Source of the DNA: Actinomycetes bacterium
GTDB lineage: Bacteria > Actinomycetota > Acidimicrobiia > Acidimicrobiales > RAAP-2
Direction: 5' to 3'
DNA: 8,051 nucleotides
Assembly: GCA_021791615.1 (NCBI GenBank)
Contig: JAJYWG010000196.1
Span: 1-8,051, forward strand
Shown here: positions 1 to 4,886 of the stretch, in pieces
How the letters are laid out: each line of letters begins with the position of its first letter
Position numbering within the stretch: position 1 is the first letter of the stretch
Notes under the pieces: model-generated
Seen by the model: the letters and a program-made list of their open reading frames with translations, nothing else
What the model was told of the DNA's origin: nothing
Database searches by the model: none
Made by a program: the position numbers and the translations under genes

Positions 1-181
1 CGGGCATGGTCTTGCGTGCCACGCCAGGACTGGCAACGAGAGAGCGGTACGTGCGGGGCTCAGCGTCGACCGACTGCTCGAGGAGTCGGTAGAAGAGCAT
101 GCCGCGGGCGCGTGATCGCCTGCGATTGAACCGGAAGCTGAACGTCGAGGTAGGCCGGCAAATGGCCGGGTTTCACGCCTC
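1..181 (-). pseudogene. ISXO2-like (IS1595-type) transposase, C-terminal remnant, frameshifted
   Basis: Read on the minus strand from 179 towards 1, the sequence encodes GVKPGHLPAYLD, then after a shift at about 143 FSFRFNRRRSRARGMLFYRL and on to TYRSLV. This matches the C-terminal signature of ISXO2-like DDE transposases (AYLDEFxFRFNRRRSRxRG...FYRLL). The expected Asp-Glu-Phe is read as GAC G TTC, consistent with a 2-nt deletion. The 5' part of the gene is absent because the IS21-like end begins at about 182, and the 3' part runs off the left edge of the window. With no catalytic core and a frameshift, it is a dead relic. The family call rests on this signature alone. Confidence 0.6.
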
Positions 182-186
182 TGCTG

Positions 187-250
187 ATTCCGATGAATCC
201 GGACGCTCATTCCGACCGAATCCGGACAGCTGGTCCGATGGAATCCGGAC
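187..250. repeat. Three 23-bp-spaced repeats at the IS21-like terminus
   Basis: The 10-mer GAATCCGGAC occurs at 195-204, 218-227 and 241-250, exactly 23 bp apart each time. Each copy is preceded by a related TTCCGA or GTCCGA block, giving about 18-19 bp of similarity per unit. IS21-family ends carry multiple repeats that bind the IstA transposase, and a two-turn spacing places the copies on one face of the helix. That they are transposase-binding sites is inferred from position and family. Confidence 0.6.
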
Positions 251-288
251 ACGGGGCGCCGGAGGCCGCGTAGCGGCCGACACGGTGT

Positions 289-446
289 TCAGCGGTCTGC
301 CGGCTTCACCTCCTTCTCGCTGTCGATCTCGTACTCGTGCTTCGTCGAGCGGCGGGTCTTCGCCGGCGCTGGCGGCTGCCGGCGGAGTGACTCCCCTTCG
401 AGCTGGATCCGGTGGGGGTTCGAAAGGACGCGGTCGAGCACAGCGT
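289..446 (-). pseudogene. istB: IstB-like IS21 helper ATPase, C-terminal fragment
   Basis: The minus-strand frame ending at the TGA at 289-291 reads TDAVLDRVLSNPHRIQLEGE followed by SLRR and a charged tail. This matches the C-terminal segment of IstB proteins (ADAxxDRxxHNAHRIxLxGES). IstB is the AAA+ ATPase that assists the IstA transposase. Only about the last 50 codons remain; the ATPase core is gone. The frame stays open upstream to 519, but from about 457 on it overlaps the Tn554-like end and no longer looks like IstB, so the gene is taken to be cut at about 447. It is non-functional as present. Confidence 0.6.
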
Positions 447-513
447 CGGTTCTATTGGGGTGAGGGTGGGCATCCACGACACGCGTGGGAGGGGCCGGGC
501 GTTGTGTCGTGGA
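447..513. repeat. Proposed left end of the Tn554-like element: terminal repeat and recombinase-site-like motifs
   Basis: CGGTTCTATTG at 447-457 has its inverted copy at 8035-8045. Inside it, TCCACGACAC occurs at 473-482 and in inverted orientation at 504-513 (GTGTCGTGGA), with 21 bp between. The same 10-mer appears once near the right end at 7987-7996. Inverted and repeated short motifs near both termini are what recombinase-binding sites look like. The binding role is inferred. Confidence 0.5.
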
Positions 514-586
514 ATCCATCTTTTGGGGTGTCGGTCACAGCCTCCACCTACGGTCACCCGCCGTGGAGTTCTGGGCGCAACGCACG

Positions 587-1264
587 GTGTCCCCGGTCGA
601 CAGCAGGATCGGCTGGACGGTGGTCGACGACGCGTACGTGGAACACGAGAGGGCGGCGATCTGGCTGCGGGTGCTCCTCGACGCACAGGGCCGTTCGGTC
701 GGCACCGCCCAGACCTACGCGGGGCGCCTGGCGCTGTATCTCACGTGGGCAGCCGCTGCCGGAGTGGACCCGGTGGCGCCAGCGGTCGACGAGCTCGCCC
801 GCTTCGCCCGGTGGCTCGAGCGCACGCCGTCGCGCAAGCACCGCTCTGGTCGGCATCGGCGCCGGGCGGCCGACCCGGGCGTCGTGGCACTGGCGCCAGC
901 ACGAGCCCCTGGGACGGTGGAGGGCATCCTCGCTGCTGTCGTCGAGTTCGTCCGCTTCTGCGCCTCGCGGGGCTGGTGCGAACCGGCGGTCGCCCAGCGT
1001 CTCAGCTTCCGCACCGACCTCGCCTTCGTGCCTTCGGGCTGGGATCGGGGCGAACGTCGTGGCCGCCCGGTCGTCGACCGGCGCGTGGTTCGCCGACGCC
1101 GAGTGCAGCGGCCACCCGAGACCCTCTCGTGCGACCAGGTGGGCGCGCTCGTGGACGCCTGCGCCAACCGGAGAGACCGCTTCGTCGTCGAGGCGCTCTA
1201 CGCCACCGGCCTGCGGGTGGCCGAGCTGTGCGGGCGAGGTTGTCCCGCTGGGGGTGGAAGTTGA
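587..1264 (+). pseudogene. Tyrosine recombinase IntA (Tn554 TnpA-like), 5' part, cut by IS256 element
   Basis: This is the N-terminal part of a site-specific tyrosine recombinase. It has a SAM-like core-binding domain (TAQTYAGRLALYLTW ... VVEFVRFCASRGW), then the start of the catalytic domain ending in ALYATGLRVAELCG, which holds the first catalytic Arg. The native sequence stops at 1235, where the IS256 element begins; the frame then runs 29 bases into the IS and stops at 1262-1264. The start is uncertain. The frame is open from 485; GTG codons at 563, 587 and 620 are candidates, and the one at 620 has an AGGA at 605-608. I use 587. Joined to the 3' part at 4378-4886 it would give about 385 aa, close to Tn554 TnpA. 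As it stands it lacks the His-x-x-Arg motif and the Tyr nucleophile and cannot recombine DNA. Confidence 0.8.
1228..1235. repeat. Left copy of the 8-bp target-site duplication
   Basis: GTGCGGGC lies directly before the IS256 left inverted repeat and is repeated exactly at 4370-4377 directly after the right one. Eight bp is a usual duplication length for IS256-family elements. Both copies fall in the same phase of the intA frame (codons for Cys-Gly), so the interrupted gene can be rebuilt without ambiguity. Confidence 0.92.
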
Positions 1265-1277
1265 GGTGACGGTCCCC
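1236..1277 (+). repeat. IS256-type left inverted repeat
   Basis: The outer 42 bp pair imperfectly with 4329-4369. Shared blocks in order are GAGG, TGTCCC, GTGGAA, TGACGG and CCCC. The inner 13 bp (1265-1277) also have a perfect inverted copy just before the transposase start codon (see the hairpin entry). Confidence 0.88.
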
Positions 1278-1349
1278 CGCCTGATACCTGCCATCTGGTA
1301 GGTGTCGGGCGTCCGATGAAGACATCCGATCAGGAAGGGGACCGTCACC
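1265..1349 (+). promoter_or_regulatory. Long inverted repeat covering the transposase ribosome-binding site
   Basis: GGTGACGGTCCCC at 1265-1277 is a perfect complement of GGGGACCGTCACC at 1337-1349, which ends at the base before the ATG at 1350. After a 2x2 internal loop, CCTGAT (1280-1285) pairs with ATCAGG (1329-1334). An alternative inner hairpin pairs GATACCT (1283-1289) with AGGTGTC (1300-1306), using one G-U pair. The 3' arms bury the Shine-Dalgarno sequence AGGAAGGGG (1332-1340). Only RNA started upstream of 1265, at or outside the terminal repeat, contains the 5' arm. The structure should therefore block transposase translation from read-through transcripts, as is known for IS10 and IS50. 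The role is inferred; the repeats are seen. Confidence 0.6.
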
Positions 1350-2789
1350 ATGAAGAACTACCAGATCCAGACTCGGCGCGCTCGGACCGCTGGCCGCACG
1401 ACGCCGAAGCAGGCGAGGAAGGACCCTCCCCGTGCCGCGCGCGAGGGCGCTGTCGTGCTGCCCGACACGGTCAGCGTTGCCGTGCGTGAGCTCGCAGGCG
1501 AGCTCGAGGAGGGACTGCTCGCCTTCTGTGTCGGCGCGGGCCTCCAGGTCGTCCAGGCGATGATGGAGGCCGAGGTGGAGACCCTGGCGGGCCCCAAGGG
1601 CCGACACGACCCGGCTCGCAGGGCCCTGCGCCACGGACATGACGACGGGATCGTCACTCTCGGTGGACGACGGGTGAGGATCACCCGCCCCCGGGTCCGC
1701 AGCGCGGCCGGCTCGAAGGAGGTGCCGCTCGCCACCTACGACTGCTTCGCCTCGACCGAGCTGCTCGGGCGCATGGCGATGGAGAAGATGCTCGCCAAGA
1801 TCTCGACCCGTCGCTACGCAGCCGGCCTCGAGCCCGTCGGGGCGACGGTCGAGGCGACGAGCACAGGGACGTCACGCTCCGCGATCTCCCGGCGGTTCGT
1901 CGCCGCGACCGAGACCGCGCTGGCAGAGCTGATGGCCGCCGATCTCTCCTCGCTCGACCTCGTGGCCCTCATGGTCGACGGGGTCAACTTCGCAGGCCAC
2001 TGCTGTGTTGTTGCTGTCGGCATCGACATCGACGGGGTGAAGCACCCCTTGGGGGTGGCAGAGGGCGACACCGAGAACGCAACGCTGGTGACCGGCCTGT
2101 TGGTCGGGCTGCGTGACCGGGGCCTCGACGTCACCCGCCCGATCCTGTGCGTCCTCGACGGCGCGAAGGCGCTCGCCAGTGCGGTGAAGGCGGTCTTCGA
2201 CCATCCGGTCATCGCTCGGTGCCAGCTGCACAAGATCCGCAACGTCAAGCGCCACCTGCCCGACAAGGTCGCCCGGGTGGTCGAGAAGCGCATGCGGGCC
2301 GCCTACTCCAACCCCGACCCCTTGGCCGGCCAGAGCGACCTCGAGGCCCTCGCCAACGAGCTTGACCACACCCACCCCGGAGCCGCCGGGAGTCTGCGCG
2401 AGGGACTGGCTGAGACCTTCACCGTGGCCCGCCTGCGGGTCCCCCCAACGCTCGCCAGGACGCTGCGGTCGACCAACGCCGTGGAGTCGATGATCGAGAT
2501 CTGCCGGGACCACTCGGCGAATGTGAAGCACTGGGAGTCGGGCACCATGGCACTGCGGTGGTGTGCGGCAGGACTGCTCGAGGCCAAGAAGCAGTTCCGC
2601 CGGGTGAACGGCCATCTCCACCTGCCAGCCCTGCGAGCTGCACTCGACGCCCACGCCAGCCAGACCGATGCTCCTATCGTTGTCAAGCGGCATGTTGGGT
2701 GTTGTTTTCGGCGGCGAGGAGGTTCTCGAGGCGGATCGCAAGTGCGGTGTCGTAGTGGGCGCCACGTTCTAGACGGGAGATGGTCATGA
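1350..2789 (+). CDS. IS256-family (Mutator-type) transposase, C-terminal tail replaced by IS110 sequence
   Basis: This is a DDE transposase that cuts and joins the IS ends. The catalytic triad is visible: Asp210 in ALMVDGV, Asp270 in CVLDGAKAL and Glu379 in STNAVESM. The family's C-x2-H (Cys291, His294, CQLHKIRNVKRHL) lies between the second Asp and the Glu. The ATG at 1350 is preceded by AGGAAGGGG at a spacing of 9. Family-like sequence runs through FRRVNGHLHLPALRAALDAH to about residue 441. After that the frame enters the inserted IS110 element (reading it antisense) and ends at 2787-2789, giving 479 aa. The original last codons lie at 4277-4318. All catalytic residues are upstream of the break, so the hybrid might retain activity, but its C-terminus is foreign. 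Confidence 0.88.
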   Translation: MKNYQIQTRRARTAGRTTPKQARKDPPRAAREGAVVLPDTVSVAVRELAGELEEGLLAFCVGAGLQVVQAMMEAEVETLAGPKGRHDPARRALRHGHDDGIVTLGGRRVRITRPRVRSAAGSKEVPLATYDCFASTELLGRMAMEKMLAKISTRRYAAGLEPVGATVEATSTGTSRSAISRRFVAATETALAELMAADLSSLDLVALMVDGVNFAGHCCVVAVGIDIDGVKHPLGVAEGDTENATLVTGLLVGLRDRGLDVTRPILCVLDGAKALASAVKAVFDHPVIARCQLHKIRNVKRHLPDKVARVVEKRMRAAYSNPDPLAGQSDLEALANELDHTHPGAAGSLREGLAETFTVARLRVPPTLARTLRSTNAVESMIEICRDHSANVKHWESGTMALRWCAAGLLEAKKQFRRVNGHLHLPALRAALDAHASQTDAPIVVKRHVGCCFRRRGGSRGGSQVRCRSGRHVLDGRWS

Positions 2790-3912
2790 CCGGGGCGTCG
2801 AGCTGGCGGGCGACGTCGTGTAGGGTGAGGCCGGCAGCGACCCGAGCGATTCGCAGGTCAGCCCCGGATGGCACTGCCTGGGGGGAGACGAGGTGGCGGT
2901 AGACCTCGCGGGCGACGTAGCGCTTCAAGCAACGCAGGATGTCTCGGTCGGTCTTGCCTTCGGCGCGTCTTCTGGCGGCGTAGGCCTTGGTGTCAGGATC
3001 GCAAGTGAGGCGCACCATGACGATCCGCCATAGTGCGTGGTTGGCTTGGCGGTTGCCGCCCCGGTTGAGCCGGTGTCGGGTGGTCTTGCCCGAGGAGGCC
3101 TCGATGGGCGAGGCGCCGCAGAGGGCAGCGAACGCCGAGTCGCTTTTGAGCCGGGCGGGGTTGTCGCCGGCGGCGACGAGCAAGATGGCAGCGGTGTCTG
3201 GTCCAACGCCCTTCACTCCGCGCAGCGCCGGGTTGGCTCTGGCGGTGAGAGTGTCGATCGTGGCTTCCAAGGCGACCATCTCCTCGCTGAGGGCCATGTA
3301 GCGTCGCCCTAGAGCCCGCAGTGCTATGCGCAGACCTTCGAGCGGCTCGGCTGGGTCGCCGCTGATGCGGAAGCGGGCCACGCGCTCGGCGCGTTCGGCC
3401 GAGTCGAGCGCGCCCAGCTCGGCTCGAAGGCCGTCGGGGGCGGTCACCACCAGATCCCGGATCTGGTTGGCGACCCGGGTCCGGCTATCGCGAGCCGAGC
3501 AGAACGCCACCCGCAAGGTTCGGATGGACTCCACGATTCCCGTCTGTGACTTGGGCATCACGGTTGCCTCGCCATTGAGCGCGGCGCGCGCCGCGGCCTC
3601 GGCGTCGACGGTGTCGGACTTGCCTCGCCGGCGGCGGGCGGATCGGTCGGGGCGGTTGACTTCTACGACGCCGACCCCCTCCGAGCTCAGGTACCGGGCC
3701 AGTCCTGCCCCGTAGGCTCCGGTGCCCTCCACACCGACACGGGCCACCTGACCGAAGCTGGTCATCCAGGCGAGCAGCTTGCGGTAACCGGCCGCGCCAG
3801 TGGGGAAGGCGGCAGTGCCAACGATCCTGCCGGTAGCGTCGACCACCGCAGCGACGTGAAGGTCCTTGTGAGTGTCGACCCCGCCGATCACGATACGGGT
3901 CTTTCCTGGCAT
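2683..3912 (-). CDS. IS110-family transposase with C-terminal Xre-like HTH domain
   Basis: The 409-aa protein has the RuvC-like DEDD domain at the N-terminus: Asp13 (GGVDTHKDLHVA), Glu62 (GVEGTGAYG), and Asp100 and Asp103 (KSDTVDAEAAAR). A helical linker follows (about 120-225). The transposase-20 domain has the helix-hairpin-helix-like GVKGVGPDTAAILL at 232-245 and the conserved serine in EASSGKTTRHRLNRGGNRQA (Ser273/274). Residues 350-395 form an extra Xre-type HTH (AGLTLHDVARQLDAPVMTIS followed by RLERG). It should assemble with its bridge RNA to join donor and target DNA at a short core. The ATG at 3910-3912 follows AGGAAGG with 11 nt spacing. The stop lies within about 10 bp of the proposed element end. 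The gene looks intact. Confidence 0.92.
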   Translation of the reverse strand: MPGKTRIVIGGVDTHKDLHVAAVVDATGRIVGTAAFPTGAAGYRKLLAWMTSFGQVARVGVEGTGAYGAGLARYLSSEGVGVVEVNRPDRSARRRRGKSDTVDAEAAARAALNGEATVMPKSQTGIVESIRTLRVAFCSARDSRTRVANQIRDLVVTAPDGLRAELGALDSAERAERVARFRISGDPAEPLEGLRIALRALGRRYMALSEEMVALEATIDTLTARANPALRGVKGVGPDTAAILLVAAGDNPARLKSDSAFAALCGASPIEASSGKTTRHRLNRGGNRQANHALWRIVMVRLTCDPDTKAYAARRRAEGKTDRDILRCLKRYVAREVYRHLVSPQAVPSGADLRIARVAAGLTLHDVARQLDAPVMTISRLERGAHYDTALAIRLENLLAAENNTQHAA

Positions 3913-3959
3913 GCTGGTGTTCGCCTTCCTCTCATCCGATGGGCAGGGTTGGCACCACC

Positions 3960-4130
3960 GGCCGGGACGGCGGACAGGACTCTCAGCGTGGAGTCAAGGC
4001 TCCTATCAGGTCACGTCCGTCCGACCGGCTGGTGCGCGTCTGGGGCCGGGGGACCGAGCCGACAGATCAGCGGCAAGGCACAGGGCCAGTCACAGATGGC
4101 GAGTCAGGCCCGGCTCGGCCCCAGACACAT
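3960..4130 (-). ncRNA. Candidate bridge RNA of the IS110-family element
   Basis: It lies in the non-coding left end, upstream of and in the same direction as the transposase gene, where IS110-group bridge RNAs are found. Two folded modules are visible, in 5'-3' minus order. The first is a target-type loop closed by GTCTGGGGCCG (4126-4116) pairing with CGGCCCCAGAC (4048-4038), plus an inner CGGCTCGG/CCGAGCCG pairing (4111-4118 with 4054-4061). The second is a donor-type loop closed by GGACGG (4022-4017) and CCGTCC (3970-3965). In the donor loop GATAGGA (4007-4001) equals the element's right end with core GA, and TGAGAGTCC (3985-3977) is complementary over 9 nt to the predicted donor junction. 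In the target loop TGTGA (4094-4090) equals the left target flank, and CCGCTGATC (4073-4065) complements the right flank at 7 of 9. About 170 nt fits known examples; the ends are approximate. Confidence 0.6.
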
Positions 4131-4205
4131 CGACACTCCCCCCAGCGTGTTGTGGAACACAAGAGGACAGCACTGGGGATATCCACAACATCCACAGGCA
4201 TCCAG

Positions 4206-4230
4206 CCCCTCCCCCCGCGCCCCCCTCCCC
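4206..4230 (-). other. G-quadruplex-type motif in the IS110 left end
   Basis: On the minus strand four uninterrupted G runs of 4, 6, 6 and 4 are separated by loops of 1, 3 and 1 nt (A, CGC, A). This fits the usual intramolecular quadruplex pattern. It lies between the element's left end and the proposed bridge RNA, on the strand that would be the RNA-like strand. Whether it folds or affects bridge RNA transcription is not known. Confidence 0.5.
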
Positions 4231-4276
4231 AGCTACTACCACCAGTAGTGCTACGCACCCTCTCATCATGAGAGTC

Positions 4277-4318
4277 ACATCCCCCAACTACACTGCCGGC
4301 AAAGAGGTCGCCGCATAG
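4277..4318 (+). pseudogene. Detached C-terminal tail of the IS256-family transposase
   Basis: Just right of the IS110 insertion a short frame reads TSPNYTAGKEVAA and stops at 4316-4318, about 50 bp before the IS256 right end. That is where the transposase gene should end. With the GTCA junction model the tail joins in frame after Val445, giving a 458-aa protein. With the preferred GA-core model the join is off by one base, which a one-base change in the C5 run at 4281-4285 would explain. The tail has no known motif. Confidence 0.5.
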
Positions 4319-4328
4319 CTCAGCTGCC

Positions 4329-4369
4329 CGGGGCCGTCACCCAAGTTCCACGCCAGGTGGGACATCCTC
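4329..4369 (-). repeat. IS256-type right inverted repeat
   Basis: Read inward on the minus strand from 4369 it runs GAGGATGTCCCACCTGG, then GTGGAACTT and GGTGACGGCCCC. It mirrors the left repeat from 1236 with scattered mismatches and one 1-bp gap. It is followed at once by the second copy of the 8-bp duplication. Confidence 0.88.
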
Positions 4370-4377
4370 GTGCGGGC
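4370..4377. repeat. Right copy of the 8-bp target-site duplication
   Basis: GTGCGGGC is identical to 1228-1235. The intA frame continues through it (Cys-Gly-Leu) into the 3' part of the recombinase gene. Confidence 0.92.
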
Positions 4378-4886
4378 TGCACTTGGCCGACTTGCACCTC
4401 GTTCCCTCCGCCACCCACCTCGGCTGTCCGGTCCAAGGCGCCCACCTCCACGTCGTGCGCCGCGAGGACAACGAGAACGGCGCGCTGGCCAAGTCGATCT
4501 TCCCCCGAGTGGTGCCGGTCACCAGGGCCCTCGTCGCCTGCCACGACGCCTACCGCTTCGAGCGCGACAGGGTTCCCGAAGCAGCTGAGAGCGACTACCT
4601 GCTCGTGAACCTGTGGCGGGCCCCGCTCGGGCACGCGATGAGCTGCGGTGCCGTGGAGCGACTGTTCGTGCGACTGTCGACCAAGGTCGGTTTCCGCGCC
4701 CGCCCGCACATGCTGCGCCACAGCTTCGCCTCAGAGGTCGCGCTGTTGACCAAGGACCCGGCGCTTGTCAAGGAGCTCCTGGGCCACGCCTCGGTCAGCT
4801 CGACTGACGTCTACCTGCACGCCCGCTGGGCCGACATGCGCGCCGCCGTCGACGGGCAGGCGGCCAGGAGGGAGGCGGGCTCGTGA
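4378..4886 (+). pseudogene. Tyrosine recombinase IntA (Tn554 TnpA-like), 3' part
   Basis: This is the C-terminal catalytic half of the recombinase broken by the IS256 element. It carries a beta-hairpin lysine candidate in NGALAKSIFPRVVPV, the His-x-x-Arg box in HMLRHSFASE, and LLGHASVSSTDVYLHARW with the second His and the nucleophilic Tyr nine residues after it. Excising the IS and one duplication copy joins ...AELCG to LHLADLHL without a frameshift. On its own the fragment has only weak starts (TTG at 4383) and lacks the first catalytic Arg. Its TGA at 4884-4886 overlaps the GTG start of the next gene, showing that intA and intB were translationally coupled before the insertion. Confidence 0.85.

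Larger units (their letters stand above)
182..446 (-). mobile_element. IS21-like element, terminal remnant
   Basis: This segment holds the 3' end of an istB-like gene (stop at 289-291, minus strand) followed outward by about 107 bp of non-coding DNA with periodic terminal repeats, the usual layout of the istB side of IS21-family elements. The outer boundary near 182 is placed where the ISXO2-like reading frame stops making sense and a TG-starting repeat begins. The inner boundary near 446 is where the Tn554-like end begins. istA, the rest of istB and the other terminus are not in the window; they may lie beyond 8045. Confidence 0.55.
2672..4276 (-). mobile_element. IS110-family insertion sequence inside the IS256 transposase gene
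   Basis: One DEDD-type transposase gene on the minus strand is preceded by 364 bp of non-coding DNA, the layout of IS110-group elements with a bridge RNA in the left end. There are no terminal inverted repeats or long duplication, as usual for the family. My preferred junctions share a GA core on the minus strand (plus-strand TC at 2672-2673 and 4275-4276), because the bridge RNA candidate matches both ends there; length is then about 1.6 kb. The alternative shares GTCA at 2682-2685 and 4274-4277. It restores the IS256 frame directly but fits the RNA less well. The edges may be off by about 12 bp on the left. Confidence 0.8.
1236..4369 (+). mobile_element. IS256-family insertion sequence, interrupted by an IS110-family element
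   Basis: The boundaries are set by imperfect terminal inverted repeats and an exact 8-bp duplication. The left end starts GAGGTTGTCCC. The right end, read inward on the minus strand, starts GAGGATGTCCC, and the likeness continues for about 40 bp with one gap. The element carries a Mutator/IS256 DDE transposase gene starting at 1350. Without the IS110 insert it would be about 1.53 kb, normal for the family. It landed in intA of the Tn554-like transposon. Confidence 0.9.

Noticed and set aside
99..1301. A 400-codon open frame on the plus strand
   Set aside because: It is rich in Arg, Ser and Pro, crosses three element junctions and has no family motif. It is a GC-driven shadow of the istB remnant and intA.
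554..1351. A 265-codon minus-strand frame opposite intA
   Set aside because: It lies antisense to the recombinase frame, which has clear motifs, and runs across the IS256 boundary. No motif of its own is seen.
1872..2765. A 297-codon minus-strand frame opposite the IS256 transposase
   Set aside because: It is antisense to a gene with a full DDE triad; its composition is that of a complementary-frame shadow.
3928..3936. CCTCTCATC, repeated at 4259-4267, as a possible left target guide (a third junction model)
   Set aside because: It overlaps the ribosome-binding site of the IS110 transposase and lies outside both folded loops, downstream of the donor loop, so its place does not fit a target guide.
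4031..4036. GGTGCG as complement of a left end starting at 4258
   Set aside because: Only 6 nt, outside the donor loop, and it needs a junction that the other guides do not support.
4177..4198. DnaA-box-like repeats ATATCCACA and ACATCCACA
   Set aside because: Only two imperfect copies exist, inside the IS110 left end, with no AT-rich stretch, iterons or replication gene nearby. An origin is not supported.
3872..4318. Open plus-strand frames across the IS110 left end
   Set aside because: They read antisense through the proposed bridge RNA and have Pro/Ser/Arg-rich composition. Only the last 13 codons (4277-4318) belong to a real gene tail.
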